Source: Rhodobacteraceae bacterium KLH11
Lineage (GTDB): Bacteria > Pseudomonadota > Alphaproteobacteria > Rhodobacterales > Rhodobacteraceae
Direction of reading: 5' to 3'
Assembly (NCBI GenBank): GCA_000158135.1
Contig: DS999531.1
Coordinates: forward strand, 3,060,922 to 3,124,921
Length of the DNA stretch: 64,000 nucleotides
Position 1 is the first letter of the stretch, and the number at the start of each line of letters is the position of its first letter. Made by a program: the position numbers and the translations under genes. The notes under the pieces were generated by a model. The model made no database searches and had not been told where the DNA came from. It saw only the letters and a list, made by a program, of their open reading frames with translations. Positions 33,889 through 44,138 of the stretch are shown here, one piece after another.

Positions 33889-34881
33889 ATGCAGGCAAGC
33901 CCGACATTCAACATCCTCATCATCGGGCAAAACAATCGGCTGCAATATGAGGCTTTGCTGTTCGCCGCCTCATTGCGCCACAGCGCACCGGGGTTCAACG
34001 GGCGGCTGTTTGTTGCCGTGCCACAGCCCGGCCCGCTTTGGCCGCAAGACCCAAGCATCCAGAATGCGGATGTGCTGCAGGCGCTGCAACAACTGGGCGC
34101 TGAAATCCTGCCCTTCGAGTCGCATGTTTTTGGCGCCGCCTACCCCTATGGCAACAAGATCGAGGCCCTACTGGCCTTGCCCGAAGGCGAACCCTTTGTC
34201 TTTTTCGACACCGATACGCTGATCACCGGAGAGCTGACCGAAGTTCCCTTCGATTTTGATCGCCCCGGTGCATCGCTGCAGGTTGAAGGCACATGGCCGA
34301 AACCCACGCTCTACGGCCCCGGTTATGACGGGATATGGCGCGCCCTGTATGATCGGTTCGAGCTGGATTTTGAAAGCTCGCTCGACCCGGGCCAGCCTTC
34401 GGGCTACTGGCGGCGCTATCTGTATTTCAACGCCGGATATTTCTTCTACAAATGCCCACGACTGTTTGGCGAGCGGTTCCTTGACTATGCCCGCACCATC
34501 CGGGATGCGGACATCCCGGAGCTGACCGGGCAGGTTCTGGACCCGTGGCTGGATCAGATCGCCCTGCCGCTGGTCATCCACTCTTTCGGCGGCGGGCGCG
34601 ATGTGGTGCCCGGCGGGCTTCTGGACGGCCGGGTCAGCTGCCACTATCGCCTGTTTCCGCTGCTTTACGCCCGCGAAAGCGATCACGTGGTCGAGGTGCT
34701 GGAGACCATCGCTGCGCCCAACAAGGTCAAAAAGGTCCTCAAGGGCTATGAGCCGGTGAAAAAACTGGTCATCCAGCGCAAAGGTGCGAAGATCCGTGCC
34801 CTGTTTGATCGCAAGAACCTGCCCGCACGCGAACAGGTCATTCGCAAGACCATCAAGTCGAAAGGGCTGTGGCTGCGGTGA
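33889..34881 (+). CDS. Putative GT-A fold glycosyltransferase
   Basis: This 330-residue soluble protein has an N-terminal alpha/beta region (NILIIGQNNRLQYEALLFAAS) and a DxD motif, FFDTDTLITG, near residues 104-113, as in metal-dependent nucleotide-sugar transferases. A basic C-terminus follows. No specific family is recognised and no polysaccharide locus is adjacent, so donor and acceptor are unknown. The ATG at 33889 is the first start that gives a compact product; the frame is open to 33823. It is preceded by the preT promoter region on the other strand. Confidence 0.72.
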   Translation: MQASPTFNILIIGQNNRLQYEALLFAASLRHSAPGFNGRLFVAVPQPGPLWPQDPSIQNADVLQALQQLGAEILPFESHVFGAAYPYGNKIEALLALPEGEPFVFFDTDTLITGELTEVPFDFDRPGASLQVEGTWPKPTLYGPGYDGIWRALYDRFELDFESSLDPGQPSGYWRRYLYFNAGYFFYKCPRLFGERFLDYARTIRDADIPELTGQVLDPWLDQIALPLVIHSFGGGRDVVPGGLLDGRVSCHYRLFPLLYARESDHVVEVLETIAAPNKVKKVLKGYEPVKKLVIQRKGAKIRALFDRKNLPAREQVIRKTIKSKGLWLR

Positions 34882-34953
34882 CGCGGGCGTTGTGTGAGGC
34901 CGGGCAATACCCTAGAGATTCAGCAACAAGAGTACCAACAGGAGATTTCAATC

Positions 34954-36246
34954 ATGTCTGACGGCCCCACCTACGGTTTCGACACGCTGCAGATTCACGC
35001 CGGGGCCCGCCCCGACCCCGCCACGGGCGCACGGCAGACGCCGATCTACCAGACCACAGCTTACGTATTCCGTGACGCCGACCATGCCGCTGCGCTGTTC
35101 AACCTTCAGGAAGTGGGCTTCATCTATTCGCGTCTGACCAATCCCACCGTTGCCGTGCTGCAGGAACGCGTTGCGACACTGGAAGGTGGCGTGGGCGCGG
35201 TGTGCTGCTCATCGGGCCACGCAGCGCAGATCATGGCGCTGTTCCCGCTGATGGGGCCGGGCTGCAACGTGGTGGCCTCGACCCGTCTCTATGGCGGCAC
35301 GGTCACGCAGTTCAGCCAGACCATCAAGCGTTTCGGCTGGTCGGCCAAATTTGTTGATACCGACGATCTGGAGGCCGTAAAGGATGCGATCGACGAAAAC
35401 ACCCGCGCGGTGTTCTGCGAATCCATCGCCAACCCCGGTGGCTATGTCACCGATATCCGCGCGCTGGCGGATGTGGCGGATGCGGCGGGCCTTCCGCTGA
35501 TCGTCGACAACACCTCGGCCACGCCTTACCTGTGCCGCCCGATTGAACATGGGGCCACTCTGGTCGTGCATTCGACCACCAAGTATCTGACCGGAAACGG
35601 CACCGTCACCGGTGGCTGCATCGTGGATTCGGGCAAGTTTGACTGGTCGGCGAATGACAAATTCCCCTCGCTCAGCGAACCCGAGCCCGCCTATCACGGG
35701 TTGAAATTCCACGAAACATTCGGCCCGCTGGCCTTTACCTTCCACGGCATCGCCATCGGCCTGCGCGATCTGGGCATGACCATGAACCCGCAGGCGGCAC
35801 ATTACACGCTGATGGGGATCGAGACCCTCAGCCTGCGGATGGAACGACACGTTGAAAACGCCCGGAAGATCGCCGCATGGCTGGAAGCCGACGACCGCGT
35901 GGATTACGTGACCTATGCGGGCCTGCCGTCATCGCCCTATCACGACCGGGTCACAGCGCATTACCCGCGCGGGGCGGGTGCACTGTTCACCTTTGCAGTC
36001 AAGGGTGGCTATGACGCCTGTGTCAAACTGGTCAATGCGCTGGAGATTTTCAGCCATGTGGCCAACCTTGGCGATGCGCGGTCGCTGATCATCCATTCCG
36101 CCTCAACCACCCACCGGCAACTGACGCCCGAACAACAGGAAGCTGCAGGTGCAGGCCCCGGCGTGGTGCGGGTCTCGATCGGGATCGAGGATGCAGACGA
36201 TCTGATCGCCGATCTGGATCAGGCCCTGTCCAAAGCCAGCGCCTGA
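34954..36246 (+). CDS. O-acetylhomoserine sulfhydrylase / Cys-Met metabolism PLP enzyme
   Basis: This 430-residue PLP enzyme of the MetY type makes homocysteine from O-acetylhomoserine and sulfide, or a related thiol transfer. Family landmarks are the N-terminal FDTLQIHAGARPDPATGARQ-type block, YSRLTNPTVAVLQERVA, and the PLP-lysine segment VVHSTTKYLTGNG with the Schiff-base lysine near residue 210. The ATG at 34954 follows AGGAGATTTCAATC. The gene stands alone with a GNAT gene 4 bp downstream, possibly co-transcribed. Function is confident at family level. Confidence 0.93.
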   Translation: MSDGPTYGFDTLQIHAGARPDPATGARQTPIYQTTAYVFRDADHAAALFNLQEVGFIYSRLTNPTVAVLQERVATLEGGVGAVCCSSGHAAQIMALFPLMGPGCNVVASTRLYGGTVTQFSQTIKRFGWSAKFVDTDDLEAVKDAIDENTRAVFCESIANPGGYVTDIRALADVADAAGLPLIVDNTSATPYLCRPIEHGATLVVHSTTKYLTGNGTVTGGCIVDSGKFDWSANDKFPSLSEPEPAYHGLKFHETFGPLAFTFHGIAIGLRDLGMTMNPQAAHYTLMGIETLSLRMERHVENARKIAAWLEADDRVDYVTYAGLPSSPYHDRVTAHYPRGAGALFTFAVKGGYDACVKLVNALEIFSHVANLGDARSLIIHSASTTHRQLTPEQQEAAGAGPGVVRVSIGIEDADDLIADLDQALSKASA

Positions 36247-36250
36247 CGCC

Positions 36251-36961
36251 ATGACCGGGCACAACACAAACGCGCTGGGCCAGCCCATAGGTCTGCCGGT
36301 AGAGGGCACGTTCCCGCGCCCGGCACCGCCCTATACCCCGATGCAGGGGCGGTTTTGTTCCGTTGTGCCACTGGATGTGAATCGACATGCGCCCGGATTG
36401 TTCCGGGCGTTTGCAAGCGACACGGATGGCCATAACTGGACATATCTGCCCTACGGCCCGTTCGACGCTGAGGCAGAGTTCATCGCATGGGCGCAAGCCC
36501 ATTGCATGGATGCCGATCCGATGTTTCATACCGTGCTTGATGCCGATGAAACGCCGGTCGGGATGGCCTCGTATCTGCGGGTTGAGCCTGCAGCGGGTGC
36601 AATTGAAGTCGGGCACATCCATTTCTCGCCTTTGCTCCAGCGGAAACCTCAATCAACCGAGGTTATGTATCTGATGATGCGCCGCGTGTTCGATGAGCTG
36701 GGCTATCGCCGCTATGAGTGGAAATGTGACGCCCTGAACGCGCCATCGCGGCAGGCGGCAGAGCGGTTGGGCTTTACCTTCGAAGGCGTATTCCGGCAAG
36801 CAACGCATTACAAAGGGCGCAACCGCGACACGGCGTGGTTTTCCATCATCGACAGCGAGTGGCCCCGCATTCGTGCCGCGTTCGAAAACTGGCTTGCACC
36901 GGGGAATTTTGATGCCACGGGCCAACAGCGCCAATCGCTGCAGGCCCGCGCCGGATCATAG
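36251..36961 (+). CDS. GNAT family N-acetyltransferase (RimJ/RimL-like)
   Basis: This 236-residue acetyltransferase of the RimJ/RimL-like GNAT type has acceptor-side sequence near GSVVPL-like positions and the conserved late block RYEWKCDALNAPSRQAAERLGF (about 157-178, cited in parts) followed by FEGVFRQATHYKGRNRDTAWFS. The substrate amine is unknown. It starts 4 bp after the sulfhydrylase stop, so translational coupling is likely. It overlaps no other gene and is followed at once by the convergent SIMPL gene. Confidence 0.87.
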   Translation: MTGHNTNALGQPIGLPVEGTFPRPAPPYTPMQGRFCSVVPLDVNRHAPGLFRAFASDTDGHNWTYLPYGPFDAEAEFIAWAQAHCMDADPMFHTVLDADETPVGMASYLRVEPAAGAIEVGHIHFSPLLQRKPQSTEVMYLMMRRVFDELGYRRYEWKCDALNAPSRQAAERLGFTFEGVFRQATHYKGRNRDTAWFSIIDSEWPRIRAAFENWLAPGNFDATGQQRQSLQARAGS

Positions 36962-36962
36962 T

Positions 36963-37658
36963 TCAATCTGCGATTTCGAACTCCATCGCGATATTGACCG
37001 AAACCGAGATCTCTCCGCCCGCGACTGGAACCCCACCGGCATCCGACATGGCCATTTCGCGCATCTGGGTCTTGGGACGAATACCGCCGCCGTGATCATT
37101 GATCGATATCACCGGCCCCAGTGTGATCCCGGCTGCCTGCGCCAGTTGCTGCGCCTTTTCGGTCGCATCTGCTACGGCCTTCGCACGCGCCTCGGACTCA
37201 AGGGGCTTGGGGTCCTGCACTCCAAAGCTCAGACCACCGAAATCATTGGCACCGTCTTGGATAACCGCGTCCATGATCTGGCCCAGATTATCCAAATCCC
37301 GCACCCGCACCGAAACACGATTGGATGCGGTGAAACCCGTGATCTTCGGAGGCGCGTTACTGGAACTGTTCCGCCCCGACCAGACCGGTGAAAGAGACAA
37401 ATCACGCGTCTGTACATCACGCGATTCCAGGCCCATCTCATCCAGCCGTGCAAGAATCTGCGTCACTGCATCAGAGGTCGCCTGCATCGCAACGGATGCC
37501 TGCGCATCCTGATTGGTGACACCCAGCGTAATCGTCGCCATATCGGGGGCGGTCAACGCTGTTCCAGTGCCGCCAACAGTGATGCGACGTTCTTCCGCAT
37601 AGGCTGGCAAAGCCGCGACTGCTGCCGTCATGGCAGCCAGAAAAGCAAGTGTCTTCAA
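36963..37658 (-). CDS. SIMPL (DUF541) domain protein, exported
   Basis: This 231-residue protein begins with a signal peptide (about 1-21, ending LPAYA) and a SIMPL/DUF541 domain (RRITVGGTGTALTAPDMATITLG, about 24-46). SIMPL proteins are periplasmic or membrane-linked and have poorly defined roles, some in stress responses. The start is TTG at 37658 because GGAGGG lies seven bases before it and the product then begins directly with the signal; the upstream frame is open but lacks a better start. It is divergent from the PilP-like gene. Confidence 0.87.
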   Translation of the reverse strand: MKTLAFLAAMTAAVAALPAYAEERRITVGGTGTALTAPDMATITLGVTNQDAQASVAMQATSDAVTQILARLDEMGLESRDVQTRDLSLSPVWSGRNSSSNAPPKITGFTASNRVSVRVRDLDNLGQIMDAVIQDGANDFGGLSFGVQDPKPLESEARAKAVADATEKAQQLAQAAGITLGPVISINDHGGGIRPKTQMREMAMSDAGGVPVAGGEISVSVNIAMEFEIAD

Positions 37659-37823
37659 GGTGATCCCTCCTGTTTGCTTGCTTTCAAGATGGGTTGTCGC
37701 ATCAGTACACGGCAAGGGGGAAAACGCGCCTTTTTCTTTCCCTCGGCGGGTTCCTGCTCTAATCTCACCGGGCAGACACCCAAGCGTTTGCATCAAAGCT
37801 GACAATTATGGTTCATCCGGATT

Positions 37824-39725
37824 ATGAAACCCGCATTTGCGCTGTCATTTTCTGAAAACGGCATTTCCTTGCATCATCAGTCGGATGGAGACTGGTATCG
37901 CGTAGGCTCGGTTCCGCTGGATGCGCCGGATTTCCCCGAGCAGATGCAAACCCTTCGCGATCAGGGCTTTGCGCTGGAAAATGATCTGAGCTGCAAGTTG
38001 ATCATTCCCTCGGATCAGGCCCGCATTTTGACCGTCAACACCGCCGGGCTGGATGCGGCTGCGGTAGAACAGGCCGTGCTTGAGGCGCTGGCCACGGCGA
38101 CGCCTTATGACCTGTCAGAACTGGCCCATATCGCTGTTCCCGAAGGGGACGAAACCCGAGTCGCCGCCGTGGCGCAACAGACGTTGAACGAGGCCAGCAC
38201 CTTCGCCACCGATCATGGCTTCATCCCCGAAGCGTTCTGGATCAGCGCATCGGATGAGGACGCGCTGACCGGCGCTGTTTATGAACTGCCCGCCGCGCAG
38301 GATGAGGCCACGCCCGTCGCGGCGGCCCCCGCATCTGAGGCGTCGGAACCGGATGACACCCCGGATGTCCCAGTGCACGCGATTGCCGATACCGCTGATC
38401 CGACCGCCTTCCGCCCTGCCCCAAGTGCCCCCGCCCCGGTCGTGTCGTCGCCTGATATGAAGCGATACCTGATCCCGGCGGTCGCCGCATCGGTTGTTCT
38501 GGGGATGGTGCTGGGCCTTTGGTCACTGAACCGCGATGCGCCCGACAGTGACCCGCCCGAACCGCAGGTTGCCGAGGTCCCTGTGACCGAACCAACACCC
38601 GCAACCGAGCCTGAATCCGATATCGCCAATGTCGCGCCCGAGCCCGAAATCATCAAACCCGAGGTGGTCGAGACCGCACCGGATCAGGAAACCGAATTGT
38701 CGGCAACGGATGCAGCCATCCTCGAAGCGCTGAAAATCGAACCGGAACCTGTTGCGGAAATTCCCGCCCCGCCTGAACGCCAGACCGAGTTCCGGGATTT
38801 CACCGGAACCGCCCCGGCAGAGCCGGTTGAATTGAGCGAGCCCCCTCGGGCGCAACAAACAGAACTCTACCTAAGCTCGGTTGATCGTTCCGATCTGTCG
38901 ACCGACACCATTGCGTTGCCCCCGGTTCAGAGCCTCGACACCGATACCCCCTTCCAGCCGGTCGCGCTGCCGGGCGTTGTCGGGCAACGATTTAAACTGG
39001 ATGAACGCGGGCTGGTCACGCCCAGTGCCGAAGGTACGCTCAACCCGGCGGGCGTGGTGGTCTATCTGGGCCGCCCATCCAAAACCCCACCCGAACCACC
39101 AACCCGCTTCGAAGCCGAACCTGTCGTGGAAGAGGTCGACACGCGCCTTGCAGGCCTACGCCCCCGCCCGCGCCCTGACAATCTGGAGGATCAGTTTGAA
39201 CGTCAGCAACTGGGTGGCCGGTCGCGTGATGAACTGGCCTCGGTGCGGCCCAGATTACGGCCCGAAGGTCTGCAGGCCAAACCCAAGGTGGATGAAACGC
39301 CAACGGCTTTGGCGGTTGTGCGGGTACCCCGGCCCAAAACCCGCCCGGCGACAATCGCCGCGCGGGCCACGAAAGCACCCAACGCCACAAGCGCCCCGCT
39401 GGGGTCGACGGCAAATGTAGCCGCCAGCGAAGACGAGTCAGGCTCATTCAACCCCAAATCGGTACGCCCCAAAATCCCGACCACAGCGTCGGTCGCGCGT
39501 CAGGCGACCATCGACAACGCGATCAACCTGCGAAAGCTGAACCTGATCGGGGTCTATGGCACCCCCGCCAACCGTCGCGCTTTGGTCCGCCTGCCAAGCG
39601 GGCGCTACAAGAAGCTGAAAGTGGGTGACCGGATCGATGGCGGCAATGTGATCGCCATCGGTGACAGCGAATTGCGCTATCAGAAGCGCGGGCGCAACGT
39701 CACGCTGAAAATGCCCAGCGGTTGA
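37824..39725 (+). CDS. Membrane-anchored proline/glutamate-rich protein with PilP-like C-terminus
   Basis: This 633-residue protein has an N-terminal cytoplasmic domain (about 1-150), a single transmembrane helix (about 215-232, LIPAVAASVVLGMVLGLWSL) and a long acidic Pro/Glu/Thr-rich linker (about 235-480). A C-terminal domain (about 560-630) contains NLIGVYGTPANRRALVRLPSG and a KLKVGDRIDGG motif reminiscent of type IV pilus PilP, where the domain binds secretin-associated partners. No other pilus gene is nearby. It therefore spans from cytoplasm to periplasm like a coupling protein. Function unknown; it stands alone. Confidence 0.7.
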   Translation: MKPAFALSFSENGISLHHQSDGDWYRVGSVPLDAPDFPEQMQTLRDQGFALENDLSCKLIIPSDQARILTVNTAGLDAAAVEQAVLEALATATPYDLSELAHIAVPEGDETRVAAVAQQTLNEASTFATDHGFIPEAFWISASDEDALTGAVYELPAAQDEATPVAAAPASEASEPDDTPDVPVHAIADTADPTAFRPAPSAPAPVVSSPDMKRYLIPAVAASVVLGMVLGLWSLNRDAPDSDPPEPQVAEVPVTEPTPATEPESDIANVAPEPEIIKPEVVETAPDQETELSATDAAILEALKIEPEPVAEIPAPPERQTEFRDFTGTAPAEPVELSEPPRAQQTELYLSSVDRSDLSTDTIALPPVQSLDTDTPFQPVALPGVVGQRFKLDERGLVTPSAEGTLNPAGVVVYLGRPSKTPPEPPTRFEAEPVVEEVDTRLAGLRPRPRPDNLEDQFERQQLGGRSRDELASVRPRLRPEGLQAKPKVDETPTALAVVRVPRPKTRPATIAARATKAPNATSAPLGSTANVAASEDESGSFNPKSVRPKIPTTASVARQATIDNAINLRKLNLIGVYGTPANRRALVRLPSGRYKKLKVGDRIDGGNVIAIGDSELRYQKRGRNVTLKMPSG

Positions 39726-39902
39726 AATTTCGGCTGTTCACATCCCGATGCCCCGCAGGTCCTGGACCGGCAGACACTCAGGAATTCGCCGATTGGCGGA
39801 CCTTTCGCAATCATCGCTGTTTCCGCGTGTATTTTTCGGCTAACCTGAATTCAAACGCACAGATACCGCATGATATTCCAGAAATCAGGAGAAAATCCGC
39901 AC

Positions 39903-40358
39903 ATGCTGGATGCGATGGACACGCGCTTGCTGTCGGCTTTGCAGAAAGATGCGCATCTGACAGCGCACCAACTGGGTGAGATGTTGAGCCTTTCCGCCAG
40001 TCAGGCCGGGCGCCGTCGGCAGCGGCTGGAGGCCGAAGGCTACATCACTGGCTACAGCGCCCGGCTGGATCCGTTGAAACTCGGGCTGCAGATCCAGGGC
40101 TTCATTCAGGTGCATCTGGGTACACATGATCCCCGGCATTCCTCCAGCTTTGCGCGCATGATCAACACCCGCCCCGAGATCAGCAGCGCCTGGACGATGA
40201 CGGGCGAGGCTGATTACCTGCTGCATTTCCATTGCAGCGATCTATCTGCGCTCAATCGCTTGCTTCACGAGGTGATCCTGCCGCATCCTGCAGTGGCGCG
40301 GGTGCAAAGCCAGATCGTGATGGAGCAGTTGAAACGCGACGCGCCCCTGCCGACCTGA
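39903..40358 (+). CDS. Lrp/AsnC family transcriptional regulator
   Basis: This 151-residue protein has an N-terminal HTH (DTRLLSALQKDAHLTAHQLGEMLSLS, cited in parts, about 6-31) and a C-terminal RAM ligand domain (about 65-145) with the GEADYLLHFHC segment. Such proteins sense amino acids as octamers. The ATG at 39903 is chosen over 39870 because it gives the family length; a GGAGAAAA site precedes it. It lies 20 bp ahead of the antiporter gene in the same direction, so they may be co-transcribed. Confidence 0.9.
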   Translation: MLDAMDTRLLSALQKDAHLTAHQLGEMLSLSASQAGRRRQRLEAEGYITGYSARLDPLKLGLQIQGFIQVHLGTHDPRHSSSFARMINTRPEISSAWTMTGEADYLLHFHCSDLSALNRLLHEVILPHPAVARVQSQIVMEQLKRDAPLPT

Positions 40359-40378
40359 GCGCATAAGAGAGAATAAGA

Positions 40379-42262
40379 ATGAACGAGTTCCTTTATCAGG
40401 CGTCTATCTATCTTGCAGCAGCCGTGATTGCCGTGCCCTTGTCAGCGCGTCTGGGCCTTGGGTCAGTGCTGGGCTATCTGGCCGCCGGGATTGCGATCGG
40501 GCCCATTCTGGGTCTCGTCGGGGCCGAAACCGAAAGCCTGCAGCATGTCGCTGAATTCGGCGTTGTCATGATGCTGTTTCTGATCGGGCTTGAACTGGAA
40601 CCCCGCGCCCTTTGGGACATGCGCGACAAGCTGCTGGGCCTCGGCGGACTCCAGATCGGCCTGTCCACCGCCCTTATCGCTGCGGTGGCTTTTTATACCG
40701 GCCAGCCGTGGTCGGTTTCGCTGGCCGTGGGGCTGACATTAACATTATCTTCCACAGCTATCGTATTGCAAACGCTGTCTGAAAAGGGATTGATGCAAAC
40801 CAATGGCGGGCGAGCGACCTTTTCGGTGTTGCTGACGCAGGATATTGCCGTGATCCCGATACTGGCCTTTCTGCCACTGCTGGCCCTTCCCGCAAGTGTC
40901 CGTATCGAAGATGATGGCTCGATCCAGCGGGCCTCTGATGCGGCCCATGGTGCGGATCATCATGCCACGCTGTCGCTGGTCGAAGGCTTGCCGGGTTGGG
41001 CTGTCACGCTGGTCACCATCGGGGTTGTTGCCTTCGTTGTGCTGGCAGGCATCTACCTGACCCGCCCGCTGTTCCGCTTCATCCACGCCACCCGCCTGCG
41101 CGAGATGTATACCGCGCTGGCGCTGATGATCGTGGTGGGGATCTCCTTCCTGATGACTTTGGTCGGCCTCTCCCCCGCGCTTGGCGCATTTCTGGCCGGT
41201 GTGGTTCTGGCCAGTTCCGAGTTCCGGCACGAGATGGAGAGCGATCTGGAACCTTTCAAAGGTCTGCTGTTGGGGCTGTTCTTCATCACCGTCGGGGCCG
41301 GGATTGATGTGGGTTACTTCTTTGACGATCCGCTGGATTTGGTCGGCCTCGCGTTGCTGCTCATCCTGGCCAAGGGGATCATCCTGTTCATCGTCGGGCG
41401 CGCGTTCAAGCTGCGTGGGCGCGATCACTGGCTGTTCACGCTGGGGCTTGCGCAGGCGGGTGAGTTTGGTTTTGTCCTGCTGGCGTTTTCGACCCAGCAG
41501 AACGTGATCCCCCCCGCGCTCTCGCAGAAACTGCTGATGATCATCGCCCTGACCATGCTGATCACGCCATTGCTGTTCATCCTCTACGATCTTCTGTCGC
41601 GCTATATCGGCGATCACAAACCGCATGTGGAACCGGATGAAATTGACGAGATCGGCCCCGTCATTATCGCCGGAATTGGCCGCTTTGGTCAGATCGTCAA
41701 CCGTCTGGTGCAAGCCAGCGGTTTCAAAACCGTGGTGCTCGATCATGACATCGAGACCATTCAACTGATGCGGCGGTTCGGGGTCAAAGGGTTCCTTGGC
41801 GACCCGACACGCCCGGAACTGCTGCGTGCTGCCGGGATCGAGAAAGCCTCGGTTCTTGTTGCTGTGATGGATGATTACAAACAGGTCACGCGTCTGGTCG
41901 CCTATGCGCGCCGCCAGCGGCCTGACCTGCACATCATCGCCCGCGCGCGCGACCGCAACCATGTTTACGAGCTCTATCAGGCTGGGGCCAACGACATCGT
42001 GCGCGAGATGTTTGACGGATCGCTACGCGCAGGCCGTTATGTGCTGGAGAATATCGGCCTCAGCGAATATGAAGCCGCGCAAGCCGAGCAGACCTTTTAT
42101 CACCACGATCGCCAGTCGGTGCGCGAACTGGCCGAGCTTTGGGTGCCCGGCATGCCCACAGCCGAGAACAAGAAATATATCGAGCGCGCCCGACAGTTGG
42201 AGAAAGATCTGGAAACCGCGCTGCTGGAGCTGGCCGAAGAACACGCCAAGAAATCGGCCTGA
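40379..42262 (+). CDS. CPA2 cation:proton antiporter with RCK/TrkA-N domain (KefB/C-like)
   Basis: This 627-residue protein has about 12 membrane helices (about 5-400) of the CPA2 exchanger type and a C-terminal TrkA-N/RCK nucleotide-binding domain (about 420-540) with GIGRFGQIVNRLV as the Rossmann glycine motif. A coiled tail (about 575-625) is rich in Glu/Leu. It would exchange K+ or Na+ for H+ across the inner membrane, gated by NAD(H) or glutathione conjugates as in KefB/KefC. No KefF/KefG-like ancillary subunit is adjacent. The upstream AsnC-like gene may influence it. Confidence 0.92.
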   Translation: MNEFLYQASIYLAAAVIAVPLSARLGLGSVLGYLAAGIAIGPILGLVGAETESLQHVAEFGVVMMLFLIGLELEPRALWDMRDKLLGLGGLQIGLSTALIAAVAFYTGQPWSVSLAVGLTLTLSSTAIVLQTLSEKGLMQTNGGRATFSVLLTQDIAVIPILAFLPLLALPASVRIEDDGSIQRASDAAHGADHHATLSLVEGLPGWAVTLVTIGVVAFVVLAGIYLTRPLFRFIHATRLREMYTALALMIVVGISFLMTLVGLSPALGAFLAGVVLASSEFRHEMESDLEPFKGLLLGLFFITVGAGIDVGYFFDDPLDLVGLALLLILAKGIILFIVGRAFKLRGRDHWLFTLGLAQAGEFGFVLLAFSTQQNVIPPALSQKLLMIIALTMLITPLLFILYDLLSRYIGDHKPHVEPDEIDEIGPVIIAGIGRFGQIVNRLVQASGFKTVVLDHDIETIQLMRRFGVKGFLGDPTRPELLRAAGIEKASVLVAVMDDYKQVTRLVAYARRQRPDLHIIARARDRNHVYELYQAGANDIVREMFDGSLRAGRYVLENIGLSEYEAAQAEQTFYHHDRQSVRELAELWVPGMPTAENKKYIERARQLEKDLETALLELAEEHAKKSA

Positions 42263-42280
42263 TCCGGACGCCTGCGTATG

Positions 42281-43294
42281 TCAGCCCTCAGCGACCCCGG
42301 CCTCGGCAAAGGTTGCCATGCCAGAATGGCACGCCACCGCGCTTTTCAGAATGTTGATCGCCAGCGCCCCGCCAGAGCCCTCGCCCAGCCGCAGGCCTAG
42401 GCTCAGCAGCGGGTCCTTACCCAGCTTACCCAGCAGGGCCGCATGCGCCCCTTCGGCGCTTTGATGGCCAGCAACCGTATGGTCAAGCGCACCCTTTGAC
42501 AGCTGCGACAGACAGGCCGCCGCTGCGGTGCAGATGAACCCGTCCAGAATGACCGGAATACGCAATATGCGCGCCGCAGCGATGGCCCCCGCCATGGCCG
42601 CAATCTCGCGCCCGCCCAGACAACGCAGGATATGCAGGCCATCGCCCTCCTGCCCGTGCAGAGCCACCCCTGCCGCCACAACCCGCGTCTTGTTGGCCAG
42701 CCCGGCATCATCCACCCCCGTGCCGCGCCCGGTCCAGTCAGCGGCGTCTCCACCAAACAGGGCACAGGCGATGGCGGCGGCAGGGGTGGTGTTACCGATC
42801 CCCATCTCACCCACGACCAGCAGATCAGACTGCGGGTCAACCGCCTGCCAACCGGTGCGCAGCGCCTCCAGCAACTCCTCTTCGCTCAGCGCCGGGCCTT
42901 GAGTGAAATCTGCCGTGGGTCGATCCAGTTCCAATGCATGCACATCCATCTTCGCGCCCGCAGCTTTGGCCAATTGGTTGATCGCAGCACCGCCATGTTC
43001 GAAATTCAGAACCATCTGCATCGTCACCTCGGACGGAAAGGCCGACACGCCTTGCGCGGTCACCCCGTGGTTGCCCGCAAACACAATGACCTGAGGCGCA
43101 CTGATCCGAGGCCGAGCATCCCCGCGCCAGCTTGCATACCAGATCGCCAGATCCTCAAGCCGCCCCAGCGCGCCGGGCGGTTTGGTCAGTTGGCCATTCC
43201 GATCCTGCGCCCCGTGCGCGGCAGAGAGGTCGGGCCCGGGCGCATGGATCAGCGCGGTGCGGAAACTGTTCAGATCGGTAAGTTCGGGCAGCAT
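42281..43294 (-). CDS. cobT: Nicotinate-nucleotide--dimethylbenzimidazole phosphoribosyltransferase
   Basis: This 337-residue enzyme makes alpha-ribazole phosphate for the lower ligand of cobalamin. The conserved landmarks are [13 protein letters not shown] (about 38-50), [17 protein letters not shown] (about 70-86) and the catalytic [12 protein letters not shown] (about 165-176); the base glutamate is in the C-terminal LRLGEGSGG region. The ATG at 43294 follows CGAGGC and gives the expected family length. It is divergent from cobS with 79 bp between, so the two cobalamin genes share a control region. Confidence 0.94.
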   Translation of the reverse strand: MLPELTDLNSFRTALIHAPGPDLSAAHGAQDRNGQLTKPPGALGRLEDLAIWYASWRGDARPRISAPQVIVFAGNHGVTAQGVSAFPSEVTMQMVLNFEHGGAAINQLAKAAGAKMDVHALELDRPTADFTQGPALSEEELLEALRTGWQAVDPQSDLLVVGEMGIGNTTPAAAIACALFGGDAADWTGRGTGVDDAGLANKTRVVAAGVALHGQEGDGLHILRCLGGREIAAMAGAIAAARILRIPVILDGFICTAAAACLSQLSKGALDHTVAGHQSAEGAHAALLGKLGKDPLLSLGLRLGEGSGGALAINILKSAVACHSGMATFAEAGVAEG

Positions 43295-43373
43295 GGAAAG
43301 CCTCGTTGCATCAGAGTGGTCCTGCGTGTTTAACCAATGCTGGCACATCAACAAGACCCGGAAAGGCCTGGGA

Positions 43374-44138
43374 GTGAGCAAAAACGACACCGCCCTATTT
43401 TCATTGCTGGATATCAATGTGGCGTCAGTCTTGCTGACGCGCCTGCCATGGCCCCGCCCACCTGAGGAGGCGTTCGCCCGACAGTCGCGCGCCGTATGGG
43501 CATTTCCTCTTGTGGGTATAATCGTTGGCGGCCTCGGTTGCGGCATCGCATGGATAGCAATCTTTGCGCAGTTGCCCGTCTTTGCAGTCGCGGGCCTAAC
43601 CGTTGCTGGACTGGTCGCAACAACGGGTGCCATGCACGAAGATGGGCTGGCCGATACGGTTGATGGGCTGTGGGGCGGATTCACGCCCGAACGACGGCTG
43701 GAGATCATGAAAGACAGCCATATCGGCACCTACGGCGTGCTCGCATTGTTGCTGTCACAGGTGCTGCGGGTCACCGCCATTGCGGCCCTCGTTAACGCGG
43801 AATTCCTGACCGGCGTGATGGTAGCGTGTGTATTTTCTCGTGCTCTTATGGCTGCTGTGATGAAGTTCCTCCCAAACGCCCGGCAAACGGGGTTGAGCCA
43901 TTCGGTTGGAGCTCCGCCGATATCTGCAGTTCTGGCCGGGCTGGTGTTGGCGGCATTGTACGCTTTGGGATTAATGGGCAGCATGGCTTGGGCGCCGATG
44001 CTTTTGGCGGTGATCGCCTGCGTGATTGTGGCCCGGATCGCCAAAGCCAAGATCGGAGGTCAAACCGGCGACATTCTGGGCGCCACACAACAAATAACCG
44101 AGATCACATTTCTGCTGACACTGAGCGCGCTGATCTAG
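43374..44138 (+). CDS. cobS: Adenosylcobinamide-GDP ribazoletransferase (cobalamin synthase)
   Basis: This 254-residue membrane enzyme joins adenosylcobinamide-GDP to alpha-ribazole, the last assembly step of B12. The conserved acidic motif [15 protein letters not shown] (about 84-98) is visible, with about five to six helices. The start is GTG at 43374, where the product begins with [11 protein letters not shown], matching the family; the frame is open to 43182. It is divergent from cobT and its stop overlaps that of the ion-channel gene by 4 bp. Confidence 0.92.
   Translation: MSKNDTALFSLLDINVASVLLTRLPWPRPPEEAFARQSRAVWAFPLVGIIVGGLGCGIAWIAIFAQLPVFAVAGLTVAGLVATTGAMHEDGLADTVDGLWGGFTPERRLEIMKDSHIGTYGVLALLLSQVLRVTAIAALVNAEFLTGVMVACVFSRALMAAVMKFLPNARQTGLSHSVGAPPISAVLAGLVLAALYALGLMGSMAWAPMLLAVIACVIVARIAKAKIGGQTGDILGATQQITEITFLLTLSALI

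Noticed and set aside
43295..43373. Cobalamin riboswitch between cobT and cobS
   Set aside because: The 79-bp gap is too short for the aptamer and lacks its conserved box.
42281..43729. CobT reading to 43729 as one long protein
   Set aside because: The family N-terminus begins at 43294 and the extension overlaps the cobS gene.
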